From Clostridium beijerinckii (lineage in GTDB: Bacteria > Bacillota > Clostridia > Clostridiales > Clostridiaceae): a DNA stretch of 64,000 nucleotides. Positions 26,278 to 35,249 of this stretch are shown here, one piece after another. Both the position numbers and the translations under genes were made by a program. Each line of letters starts with the position of its first letter. Position 1 is the stretch's first letter. Below the pieces are notes generated by a model. That model did not search any database, had not been told where the DNA came from, and was given only the letters and a program-made list of their open reading frames with translations. The DNA lies in NCBI RefSeq assembly GCF_036699995.1, contig NZ_CP144906.1:3483001-3547000 (forward strand). The letters are read 5' to 3'.

Positions 26278-26460
26278 ACCTATAAACTTTTCCTATTTCT
26301 TCTTGCATCTTTTTATCTATACCTGGCTTACAATATCCTATCTTTAATATCTTTTGATTTTCTATCGCATTACTAATTTGCCACAGATTGTCCAAAGTTC
26401 TACATCATGTGTGGTGAAACATAATTTACCAATTTATTTTCTATGATAAATTATATCATC
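26278..26460 (-). pseudogene. Decayed third copy of the WYL regulator (fragment)
   Basis: About 180 bases match the middle of the 22720-23712 gene on the same strand (the part reading TELLDKLWQISDAI...KLGIDGKMQEEM) at roughly 75-80 percent, with a deletion near 26400 and stops. No start, helix-turn-helix or WYL core is left. It is followed by a decayed GGDEF copy in the same order as the intact pair, so the pair was duplicated together. Confidence 0.7.
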
Positions 26461-26484
26461 TCATATTTGATGATAATATGCTAT

Positions 26485-27093
26485 TTATAGTATATTATTC
26501 ACTTTTTCCTTAAATCTCCTAATCCTTATCTTATTTTTGTACATTTCTGCATCAGCCTTTCTTATTAAATCGTTAATAGACATTTCTTTTTTTATTTCTC
26601 GACTGTATTCATAAAATCCATAACTTAAGCTTAAATTGTATTTATCATTATTTTTATTGTTCATCTCTACAGCTCTACAAATTTTATATCATACATTATT
26701 GACTTCTTTCATTGTTATATTAGGGAAAACTATCAAAAATTCATCTCCTCCCAACCTGATTATGAAATCAGTTTTTCTTATACTCTCTTTTAGAATATTT
26801 GTTACATTTATTAACAAGTTGTCCCCTTCTTCGTGGCCAAAAGTATCATTTGCAATCTTTAATCTATCTACATCAACAAAGCACAATACAATATTTTTCC
26901 CATTGCTTTTTGATGAGTAAAACTCTTCACTTAACACTTATAAACCTGATCTTCTATTTAATACTCCAGTCATCACATCTGTACTGGCATAATAGTTTAA
27001 TTTTTCTTTTTCTAAATACAGTTTATTTAAAATGTTATCCTTTTGTATCAAAATTTTGATAAGAGTTTCTTTGTCTATATTTTCATACTTCAC
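26485..27093 (-). pseudogene. Decayed duplicate of the GGDEF gene
   Basis: Strongly similar to 23772-24356 over its whole length. The copy would start at GTG 27091-27093. An in-frame TAA near 26940 replaces an Arg codon and a TGA near 26687 replaces the Trp of NNIWHK. The GGDEF motif is still readable (RLGGDEFLIVF) between the two stops. The C-terminus is replaced by an unrelated basic tail. The upstream inverted repeat is kept. A fragment of 82 residues could be made but is unlikely to work. Confidence 0.8.
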
Positions 27094-27155
27094 TTAACAT
27101 CTCTGCTTTAATATTTCTATACTGTAAACTTTTCTTTAATTATACTTTGTTATAC

Positions 27156-27170
27156 TGACATTAACTGTCA
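27156..27170 (-). promoter_or_regulatory. TGACA-N5-TGTCA inverted repeat before the GGDEF pseudogene
   Basis: TGACATTAACTGTCA, 63 bases before the pseudogene start, the same distance as in the intact copy. Both arms survive although the gene behind is dead, so either the duplication is recent or the site is still used. Confidence 0.45.
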
Positions 27171-27392
27171 GTATGAATTTTAAAAAATAAAATTTTCATA
27201 ACATAAAAAATCCTATGCCTTTAGATATAGATTTTTTCAAATTATAAAATAAAACATAATATAATTTGCTTATTAATTTCTCTATTATTTCAATGTGATG
27301 AGTGTGTTGAATAAATTTATTAAGTCATAACTTAGATATTTTTTGTGACCCTTTTTCATTAAGAATAAATCAAATCTTAAATTAAAGTAAAA

Positions 27393-27424
27393 GAGGCAAT
27401 AATCTTTTCCTTGATTACTGCCTC
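27393..27424 (-). terminator. Hairpin terminator of the McrBC-like operon
   Basis: GAGGCAATAATC pairs with GATTACTGCCTC (one mismatch) 13 bases after the stop at 27437, with a T-rich run on the reverse strand. Confidence 0.7.
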
Positions 27425-27436
27425 ATAAAAAATAAT

Positions 27437-29242
27437 TTAATTAATACCATATTCTTCTGCACGTTCTAATAATTCGAGTATAGCTAACTCTAAACTTTCT
27501 TCTGCATTTTTTAATACTTCAGGAGTAAATCTCACAAATTTCAAATTATGATCTTCTACTTCATCAATTTCAATATCTAGATCTGTTCTTCTAGGATAAA
27601 ATATCAACACTCTCATAACTGGCCTAATAGAATTTTTATATTTAGATCCTTTTTCTCCTTCTTTTATAAATAAATATCGTGTTGAGCAATTATCTCCATA
27701 AGCTGTTAATTGTTTTATAACATTTGAATTTGCTTCTCTTTGATATTTAATATACTTTGTAGCCCAAAGACCTTTTCTATCTCTATATTTAAACTCTAAA
27801 ATTATACTTCCTATATAGACATCGCTTTTATAAACATCTATTCTTCCATCTGGTTGTCTATTACTAGCTGTAATATATAATGGTGTTTTATATATTGATG
27901 ATTCACTACTGTAATTTGGCATGCTATCATCATATGTTAAGTTCATATAAATATCATCTTTTTTAAATGAAAGCCTTGTACTTGATTCTAATTCGGGTAT
28001 TAAAACTTTATTGGATTCAATAGTTTGATCAAATAACCATCCACTATCTATTCTAAATCCAAGTTTCTCTCCTATTAGAATTCTACTTATCTTCACAAAG
28101 CACCACATTTCATATAATTTATCTGTTCTTTTCCATTGAAATGCAAATTTATTATCTAAAGTAATAGTAAATTCATTTCCTTTTAATTGTTGGTATAATT
28201 TATAAATTAAATTATATCTTGAATCAAAAAACAATGTATGTGGAAGATTAATTTCAATTTTATTTGAGACACTTTTGAACCATTCTACAGAATTTAATAT
28301 ACTAATTGAATTCTTCATTTTTGTGGCTAAATTCATTAACTTTTTTACATATTCAATAGTTCTTTCTTCGTCTTTTATTTTATTCTCATTATTTTTGTAT
28401 CTTTCTAATTTTTTTATATTGATTTTCTTTTTATATACAAAATTTTCACTGGCCTCAATAAAATCTTTTAAAAACATTCCAATTTCTATAACTATTTTTT
28501 TTATCCATTGATTCTCAGGTAAGTCATAATTCAATTCAATTGTCGGTTGTTTTAAAAATCCTTCCTCTAAATCTCCTTGCAAATAACCCCTTATAGTTAT
28601 CTCATCAATAGATTTAGCCTCATCTTCTCTTACAGTTTTATATATTTTTTTTATTTTATAATTCGGTTTAATTTTCAAATCTTCTAAAGCTGCCATTACA
28701 TTAAAAAATTTGCTTTCTATAATAAAAAATTTGTACAAATCTATAGGCAAATCATCTATAAAAACTTCACCAATTGATATATTTTTTTTAATTAATTCAA
28801 ATGCAAGTCCATTAATTTCTTCTTCTAAATCATCCTTAACTATTTCTAGTTCCTTTTCTGTAAATAATTTAGGATCTACTTTCATTTTAGAATAAAACTT
28901 TTTATTATGTATTTCAACAATTATTCTAAATGTTCCAGGTATTAATGGAAAATTATCAACAGTATATAGATCAATTAAATTATTAGAAGGTTCTATATAT
29001 ACATCCCCATCATCTTCTTTTACAATATCATTATTAAGTGTTTCTATTCCATCAATATAAAGCTTGGCATTATTATCTTCACATCTAAATAGTAATTTAG
29101 TACTAACATTCTCCTTTATTACTATTGCATCTTCCAAATTATAAAAATCCATTTCTTGATCAAAAAATTTTGCTTGTTGTGGACTGTTATTTTGTGTAAT
29201 TTCTATTAAAAATTCATTATTATCTTTATATTGTATATCCAT
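27437..29242 (-). CDS. McrC-like nuclease subunit (DUF2357, PD-(D/E)XK)
   Basis: 601 residues. The N-terminal two thirds have the look of a DUF2357 protein (beta-rich, then helical). The C-terminal nuclease core is visible: D465 and D469 in PDGRIDVY, then E483 and K485 in LEFKYRDRKG, followed by a Gln/Tyr motif (VIKQLTAYGD). In McrBC-type systems this subunit cuts modified or foreign DNA when driven by the McrB motor. It overlaps the McrB-like gene by 17 bases, the usual arrangement. Which DNA modification or signal it recognises is not visible. Confidence 0.8.
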   Translation of the reverse strand: MDIQYKDNNEFLIEITQNNSPQQAKFFDQEMDFYNLEDAIVIKENVSTKLLFRCEDNNAKLYIDGIETLNNDIVKEDDGDVYIEPSNNLIDLYTVDNFPLIPGTFRIIVEIHNKKFYSKMKVDPKLFTEKELEIVKDDLEEEINGLAFELIKKNISIGEVFIDDLPIDLYKFFIIESKFFNVMAALEDLKIKPNYKIKKIYKTVREDEAKSIDEITIRGYLQGDLEEGFLKQPTIELNYDLPENQWIKKIVIEIGMFLKDFIEASENFVYKKKINIKKLERYKNNENKIKDEERTIEYVKKLMNLATKMKNSISILNSVEWFKSVSNKIEINLPHTLFFDSRYNLIYKLYQQLKGNEFTITLDNKFAFQWKRTDKLYEMWCFVKISRILIGEKLGFRIDSGWLFDQTIESNKVLIPELESSTRLSFKKDDIYMNLTYDDSMPNYSSESSIYKTPLYITASNRQPDGRIDVYKSDVYIGSIILEFKYRDRKGLWATKYIKYQREANSNVIKQLTAYGDNCSTRYLFIKEGEKGSKYKNSIRPVMRVLIFYPRRTDLDIEIDEVEDHNLKFVRFTPEVLKNAEESLELAILELLERAEEYGIN

Positions 29243-31100
29243 AAATTTTCAACTCTTTCGCCTTTTGCTTTATACAATTCCTAGATTTGTTAAAATTTGA
29301 TATTTCCTCATATTCATCCAGCTTATCAATAATTATGCTATTGCTTATATTATCATCATTTTTATTATAAGTGCCCACTAACTCCTGCATTTGCTCTTGT
29401 GAACCCCTAATTTTAGTTAAAACCCTTTGTAATATTTGTAAATCAAATGCTTCTTCTCTAGTTAAAATACTATCATTAGGAATGTTTTTCAAATATAAAT
29501 CGATTTGCCTTACTATTCTAAAACCTACACCTAAATTTTTATTAGTCTTATTTATTTCTATATTTAATATATTTAATAAATCTAATTCTCTCTCTTTTAA
29601 TGTAACTTCTGATTGAATTACTTTATATTGATTATATTCAGTAAACATAATTTCAGGACTTCTTATTTGCTTTTCAAATTTCACATCTTTTATTTTAGTA
29701 AGTTCTTGTGCACTTAAAGTAATGACATTTGCCCTATCCAAAACCTTATCTGAAAAATGATATGTTGATTCATCTATATTAACTGTTCCTGCAAATAAAA
29801 TATTATCTCTTATTGTAATCTGCGATGGATATTTATCTGCATTATATAATTTATTTTCTAAATCGCTATTATATAATGTAACTTTTCTTTTCGCTGAATC
29901 CATCTCTAAAATAGATAAAAACTGAGAAAAATAATATTCTACTCTAGCTAAATTCATTTCATCAAAGCAAACAATATAAATCTTATCAATATTCTTATCT
30001 GCTTGTACTAATGTATCAATTAAACTTGCATCACCTGGTTTATATACATTATGAATAGAGTCTACATATCCTAATAAATCTCTATCATCACACCACGATG
30101 GTCTAACTGGTATTATGTTTAGTTGAGAAGAATCTAATCCTAGTGCTTCTCCATACATTTGTACTAATTTACTTTTACCTGTTCCGCTCATTCCAGATAA
30201 TATTACCAAGTTAGAAGATTTCATAGCTGTATGAAAATTAATTAAATCTTTTTCATAATATACTAATCCAGCCTCTTTAGTTCTCTTAATAAAATTGTTA
30301 ATAAAATTTTTTTCTTCTACCTTCTCTTCTTGCTCTTCTTCTAAATTTACTTTAGTTTCTTCTATTTCCTCTTCAAATGCTATTCCTTGTTCTATTGCAC
30401 GCTCCATTTCCAAGTAAACATCTGTACCAACAAATAATATATTCCTAATTTCCGGACTTTGGATTATGTTCAAAAAAAGCTCCTGATTTATATCAGCATG
30501 CTTTAAATATTCAAATTCAAATTTAACCTTTCCTCTTGAATAAACATGACCGTTAAAATTCCCTATTACCTTCACATCTTGTTCATCTTTCCACGCAATT
30601 ATTGATGGTGTATCTGACACTTCATTAGAAATTCCATCTAGCTGATCTATAAATTCCTTCCTACTAACTGAATTTATAAATTCATCAAATTTCCTGTAAA
30701 AATTATTTACAGTAAATAATGGCACCGGAATATATTTTGAAGCATTTTTATAATTAGTAGGCTTTTTTACTTGTTTAACATCTTTAACTACAAAATTCTC
30801 TCCTTTTTGGACTGGTTTAAATATTAATAATCTTGTTGATAAGAAATTTTTTAATCGGTAAACTCTCTCTTCCTCTGAAAGTGTTATATCGTCTTCAAAG
30901 TCACAATCTTGTATATCAGATGTATATACTGTAAAATACCTATTATTTGGGAAACTCTCTGGTTGATCTGATATTAACTTTATAGCAAATTGTAAAGAAT
31001 TATACTTATTTATAAAAACACTATCCTTCCACGCCCCTCCATACATTTCTTCAGCATCTGCTAAAGTTCCTACCATGTATATATCCCAATTTTTATTCAT
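29226..31100 (-). CDS. McrB-like AAA+ GTPase/motor subunit
   Basis: 624 residues; ATG follows AAAAAGGAGAATTAAATAG. The N-terminal 250 residues would be the recognition part (starts MNKNWDIYMVGTLADAEEMY). An acidic coiled linker (EEEIEETKVNLEEEQEEK) leads to the AAA+ domain: Walker A GMSGTGKS at 303-310, Walker B VCFDEMNLARVEYY with D380-E381, and the McrB-type element AGTVNIDEST at 438-446 in place of the sensor Asn. McrB proteins use GTP to move DNA and activate McrC. It lies between the coiled-coil gene (4 bases upstream) and the McrC-like gene. Confidence 0.85.
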   Translation of the reverse strand: MNKNWDIYMVGTLADAEEMYGGAWKDSVFINKYNSLQFAIKLISDQPESFPNNRYFTVYTSDIQDCDFEDDITLSEEERVYRLKNFLSTRLLIFKPVQKGENFVVKDVKQVKKPTNYKNASKYIPVPLFTVNNFYRKFDEFINSVSRKEFIDQLDGISNEVSDTPSIIAWKDEQDVKVIGNFNGHVYSRGKVKFEFEYLKHADINQELFLNIIQSPEIRNILFVGTDVYLEMERAIEQGIAFEEEIEETKVNLEEEQEEKVEEKNFINNFIKRTKEAGLVYYEKDLINFHTAMKSSNLVILSGMSGTGKSKLVQMYGEALGLDSSQLNIIPVRPSWCDDRDLLGYVDSIHNVYKPGDASLIDTLVQADKNIDKIYIVCFDEMNLARVEYYFSQFLSILEMDSAKRKVTLYNSDLENKLYNADKYPSQITIRDNILFAGTVNIDESTYHFSDKVLDRANVITLSAQELTKIKDVKFEKQIRSPEIMFTEYNQYKVIQSEVTLKERELDLLNILNIEINKTNKNLGVGFRIVRQIDLYLKNIPNDSILTREEAFDLQILQRVLTKIRGSQEQMQELVGTYNKNDDNISNSIIIDKLDEYEEISNFNKSRNCIKQKAKELKIYGYTI

Positions 31101-31104
31101 CTAT

Positions 31105-32208
31105 TTAATTCTCCTTTTTCAAATATTCTCTTAATTTTTTATACGAAGTAAATTCTTTAATCTTATTTGAGTCAATTTTTTCTTCAACATTTATTTTATC
31201 TAAATAAGATATATCATACGATAATACCCAAACCTCATTACACTTATTAATAATATCTTTAAAATTTTCTAATTTATTTGGTTCTACTGTACAAATATCA
31301 TAATTATCTATTTCTTTTATTTCTTTTGAATATATTTCTCCAAAAACTACAACTTTCTTTATCTCCTTTTTCCGTCTTTCCTGTTCAATATTTTCTAAAA
31401 GATTCAACTTAGTTTTTAACTTCTCATTGGCGTCCTTTAAAAGCTCTATCGTAGATAAATTTCTATTTATATCTCTTTCTTGAGATGCGTTTATTACCTT
31501 AAGCTCATCATATTTCTTTTTAATACTATAAAATTCATTTTGATACTTTTCATTTTCTTTAATATTAACTTGATTTTCTTTTTTTACTTTTTCATTTTCT
31601 TCTTGTAACATTGTTTTTTCTTTTTTTAAATTCTTTATATCAGATGTCATTTTTTTATTATTATCCTCTAATGTTGCTCGTTTTTTTTCTAGTTCAAGAA
31701 CTTTCTTTTTTAAAACATCCATATCTTTATTTAATTTTTCTATCTGTTCACTATAATCATTATTTATTAATTTCTCGTTATTTTTATCTTCTCTAAGTTG
31801 CGCTTTTTCTAATTGATTATCTTCTAATAATATATCCTTAATTGTTGCTAAATCAGTTTCACGGCCTCCTATCTTTAATTTATTACTGCTGCTAAAAGAT
31901 AGAATTTGCTCTAATAATTTAGCCATCTTAATCTTATCTTCTTTACTCATAATATTTAAACTACTAGCTTCTTCTATTTCCAATTCTATATTTTCTTTAG
32001 AATCATTGCTAAAATATTCATTGATCGAAGCTTTATATTCAACGTTTGATAGCTCTTTAATTATTAGCTTTTTTGGAGGTGTCATAACTCCATTTTTATA
32101 TTGTATTGTTCTAAATCCTTTTATTTTTAACTTAACATTCTTAGCAATATTTATTAAATTTTCATTACTTATTATTTCTAACAAGTAACTTACCATTTTG
32201 TCATCCAC
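31105..32208 (-). CDS. Coiled-coil accessory protein of the McrBC-like operon
   Basis: 367 residues from a GTG start (32206-32208) behind GGGGGAG. Residues about 130-275 are an almost uninterrupted coiled coil (QIEKLNKDMDVLKKKVLELE...). The C-terminal 90 residues form a small alpha/beta domain (KVVVFGEIYSKEIKEIDNYD; NEVWVLSYDISYLDK) that looks nucleotide- or protein-binding but has no P-loop. It is the first gene of the three-gene unit. McrBC relatives with long coiled coils are known (coiled-coil nuclease tandem systems), so it may be a regulatory or sensing subunit; membership in that class is inference. Confidence 0.65.
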   Translation of the reverse strand: MDDKMVSYLLEIISNENLINIAKNVKLKIKGFRTIQYKNGVMTPPKKLIIKELSNVEYKASINEYFSNDSKENIELEIEEASSLNIMSKEDKIKMAKLLEQILSFSSSNKLKIGGRETDLATIKDILLEDNQLEKAQLREDKNNEKLINNDYSEQIEKLNKDMDVLKKKVLELEKKRATLEDNNKKMTSDIKNLKKEKTMLQEENEKVKKENQVNIKENEKYQNEFYSIKKKYDELKVINASQERDINRNLSTIELLKDANEKLKTKLNLLENIEQERRKKEIKKVVVFGEIYSKEIKEIDNYDICTVEPNKLENFKDIINKCNEVWVLSYDISYLDKINVEEKIDSNKIKEFTSYKKLREYLKKEN

Positions 32209-32464
32209 TTTAACTCCCCCTCATTATACAATTATATATACTTTTTCTATATTTTTCTACAATATCAACTTTATTCATAAATAAGTGCTAATTAAAATCC
32301 CAAAAAGCAAATATCATAAAATATATACTCTGCTGCCTTCTTGTATTATATGGATATATTATTTCTATGACTAACTCAATTAAAATTAATCATTTTATCC
32401 AAACTTACTTTCATCAATCTCTCACTTGCCTCGAGCAGTACCTTCGTAATTTATCTTTTCCAAA

Positions 32465-32653
32465 CTAATACTTCTGACCTACTATCTCCCCCCACATTAA
32501 TATGAATTCCCACATAAAGTTTTCTATCTTTTGTTTCGTTATTTCATTAGCTTGATCTTCTATTTCATATCACTAATCACAACCATAACTATTACCGTTA
32601 TCAATTCTTAGCACTTCCTTTATAATAATTTTTCTTCTCCAAATTGCTTTCAT
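32465..32653 (-). pseudogene. Small broken frame, two stops in the middle
   Basis: The reverse strand reads from ATG 32651-32653 (MKAIWRRKIIIKEVLRIDNG), meets TAG-TGA, and continues in frame for 33 codons ending FILMWGEIVGQKY at 32465. Codon use after the stops looks coding. There is no clear ribosome-binding site. Probably the rest of a small gene; the family is not recognised. Confidence 0.3.
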
Positions 32654-32772
32654 ATATACGTTATATAGAATTTAACCATATATACTATATGTAGAGGTCA
32701 ATTTAACATTAAACACAATATGTGTAAAATAATTCATTAAATTTATAGATTTTATGTATGAAGGAGGTTTAT

Positions 32773-33345
32773 ATGGATTTTAATTATATCGAAGCTTTAG
32801 TTACTAGGTGCAAGGATAATGATGAAGGAGCAAAAGAAAAATTAGCTGAAGAATTTAGGCCATTAATTTATAATATCTCAAAAAGAACTTTCATTGATGG
32901 ATATAACTCATATGATATTATTCAGGAGTGCTATCAATCACTTTTTAAATCTATTTCTATGTATAACTTAGACAAGCATAGATTCGTTGCTTATGCTACC
33001 AATGCGATTAAAAATAATATAAATGATTTGATTAAGAGAATTAAAACCAGAAGCTCTACTGAAGGTAATAATGCTCTAAGTTTGCATGATAATTTTGAAA
33101 AGGACATCCCGTCACAAGAAATCTCTCCTGAGACTTCATTATGTGAAATGTGTGATTATGAAGACTTAAGACTAGCTCTAAAAAATTTAACTAAAGATGA
33201 GAAAGAACTTATAGATTTTGTATTCTTTAAAAATTATACAGTTCTGGATTATGCCCATATAAAAAATATGTGCTATTCTACTGCTATTGTAAGAAAGAAA
33301 AATATTCTAAGAAAAATCCACAATAATATTTCATTTTATTATTAA
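32773..33345 (+). CDS. Sigma-70 family RNA polymerase sigma factor (small, TcdR/UviA-like size)
   Basis: 190 residues. An ATG at 32758 is rejected because AAGGAGGTTTAT, a perfect ribosome-binding site, lies between it and ATG 32773-32775. Region 2 is at residues 20-85 (NSYDIIQECYQSLFKSISMY, RFVAYATNAIKNNIND); region 4 is at 125-180 (LKNLTKDEKELIDFVFFKNY...VRKKNILRKIHNN). Size and layout fit the small clostridial sigma factors that direct toxin or bacteriocin genes, but also other group 4/5 factors. No anti-sigma gene is adjacent. A strong terminator follows, so it is a single-gene unit; its target promoters are unknown. Confidence 0.75.
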   Translation: MDFNYIEALVTRCKDNDEGAKEKLAEEFRPLIYNISKRTFIDGYNSYDIIQECYQSLFKSISMYNLDKHRFVAYATNAIKNNINDLIKRIKTRSSTEGNNALSLHDNFEKDIPSQEISPETSLCEMCDYEDLRLALKNLTKDEKELIDFVFFKNYTVLDYAHIKNMCYSTAIVRKKNILRKIHNNISFYY

Positions 33346-33357
33346 AGCTAAACGTCT

Positions 33358-33395
33358 AACAGCTCCAAGGTTAATTTTTTATCCTTGGAGCTGTT
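33358..33395 (+). terminator. Hairpin terminator of the sigma factor gene
   Basis: AACAGCTCCAAGG pairs perfectly with CCTTGGAGCTGTT around TTAATTTTTTAT and is followed by ATTATTA. Confidence 0.8.
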
Positions 33396-33452
33396 ATTAT
33401 TACAATGTGATTTATATTATATTCCAATAGTTTTAAATATTAAATATACACT

Positions 33453-33663
33453 TTATTCAAAACTAAAATTATTTATAACTTCAGTAGTTTCCTCCACATA
33501 GCTATCAACCACTTGATCAATTCCATCACAAATATATCTAAGGCTACAGCCCTGACATTTATCTAGTATCCCATTCTCTAACAAAGAACATTTTAACTCA
33601 TCCTGAAAAGTAGAATTTCTAATTGCTAAAGCTATAAATGAAATTAAAAAGTATTCATCCAGA
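33453..33663 (-). pseudogene. Fragment of a Cys-rich protein
   Basis: A 69-codon reverse frame without a start codon ends at TAA 33453. It reads ...FQDELKCSLLENGILDKCQG, then CSLRYICDGI and an acidic tail. The pattern C-x2-C-x6-C and clear codon bias look coding, but the frame is closed by a stop just before its first codon. Likely the 3' end of a lost gene. Unrecognised. Confidence 0.35.
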
Positions 33664-33799
33664 CATTAACATATGTGTCAGTACCATAGTTAATATTGCT
33701 ATAGATTATTACCATAATCACATTGTAAATGAAGGCGGTACTCAATAGAAAACAAATTAATGGATTATGGGCTTCAACAATAAACTTAATACCATAATA

Positions 33800-35191
33800 T
33801 CAACCAAGCTTGGAATGTGAATTTTTATTTTCTCCTTGAATTAAGTTTAATTTATTCATCTTTTTTATCTTACGATATATAAAAATTAAAGATATCATTG
33901 CAGCAAGAAAATCAGCTAATGGAACAGATACAAAAATACCAGTGATTTTAAGAAATATTGGGATGATTAAAATTAATGGTATTAAAAACAAAAATGGTTT
34001 CATTATTGATAAAAATAATGCTGGCTTAGGTTTTCCAATATACTGAAAAAAGCTTGAAGCAATTACTTGAACACCTACTAAAGGACTCATAAATATCATT
34101 ACTCTTAAAATAGGAACAGTCAATGCTATTAATTGATTATCAGATGTAAAAGCACCCGCTATTTTATTTGTAAAACTAATAATTATAATTAAAAATACCA
34201 ATGAAATTATAACTGATGCTAAAATTGCAAGCTTTAAGCTTTGTTTTACTCTATCGAATTTTTTAGCACCATAATTAAATCCTATAATAGGCTGAAGGGC
34301 TTGTCTAATTCCATACATAGTAATGGTAATAAACCCAAATACACGATTATATATACCAATTGCAGAAACATATAAGTCAGATCCGCCATAAACTTTTAAT
34401 GAATTATTTAATACTATGGCTAGAATTCCATAAGCCAGTTGAGTCATAAACGTAGATAATCCTAAGGAAATCGCTTCCTTTAATAACTTTATATTAATTG
34501 TTAAATTTTTAACTTTCACCCCTAAAATTTTGCTATTAAAACAGATGTATACTAGTAAAAATATGAAACATATTATTTGCGAAATGTCTGTAGCAATTGC
34601 AGCTCCTTTTATCCCATATTGAAGTCTTGTAACTAATATATAATCTAACGGAATATTAATTACAGGCCCTATTATCATGCTTATCATAGCAATATTAGCA
34701 TGTCCCTCTGATTGTATGATGCTATTGGCAACAATACTAAAAACGAAAAAAACACTGCAATATAAAGTAATTCTAAAGAATGTTACAGCATAGGGTAGTA
34801 TATTTTCCAAGGAACCAAAGATATATAACATAGGTCTTATGAAAACGAGTCCTATAACCATAATTAAAATTCCTAATAAAACAGAGGATGTTAATGCGGT
34901 CCCCACAGCCTTTTCTGCTCTTAGTTTATCTCCTGCTCCAAGACTTCTAGACGTTATAGAAGCAATTCCAACTCCTATCATTTGAGAAAGCGCCAGTATT
35001 ATTTGCTGAATAGGAAAGACTATAGTTAAAGCTGCAATTCCCAAGCTACCATTAGGCTGATTACCTATAAAAATTGCATCAATAATGTTATACAATACAT
35101 TAGCTAAAAATACACTTATAGCAGGAATAGAAAACTTAAAGAGTAATTTTTTGATACTACCTTCCAGAATAAAATTTTCAAGTTCAGTCAT
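33800..35191 (-). CDS. MATE family efflux transporter
   Basis: 463 residues, ATG after GAGGAGGTAATAAT. Twelve hydrophobic helices in two halves, with the MATE landmarks LANVLYNIIDAIFIGNQPNG near residues 28-47 and GFNYGAKKFDRVKQSLK near 300. MATE carriers export cationic drugs or metabolites in exchange for sodium or protons through the cytoplasmic membrane. The gene lies just downstream of an AraC-type regulator on the same strand (58-base gap), so drug- or metabolite-induced expression is likely. The substrate cannot be told from sequence. Confidence 0.9.
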   Translation of the reverse strand: MTELENFILEGSIKKLLFKFSIPAISVFLANVLYNIIDAIFIGNQPNGSLGIAALTIVFPIQQIILALSQMIGVGIASITSRSLGAGDKLRAEKAVGTALTSSVLLGILIMVIGLVFIRPMLYIFGSLENILPYAVTFFRITLYCSVFFVFSIVANSIIQSEGHANIAMISMIIGPVINIPLDYILVTRLQYGIKGAAIATDISQIICFIFLLVYICFNSKILGVKVKNLTINIKLLKEAISLGLSTFMTQLAYGILAIVLNNSLKVYGGSDLYVSAIGIYNRVFGFITITMYGIRQALQPIIGFNYGAKKFDRVKQSLKLAILASVIISLVFLIIIISFTNKIAGAFTSDNQLIALTVPILRVMIFMSPLVGVQVIASSFFQYIGKPKPALFLSIMKPFLFLIPLILIIPIFLKITGIFVSVPLADFLAAMISLIFIYRKIKKMNKLNLIQGENKNSHSKLG

Positions 35192-35249
35192 ATTATTACC
35201 TCCTCTTACTTTTCTTTATTATAACAATCCGCGTAAAAGATTTTTTGAC

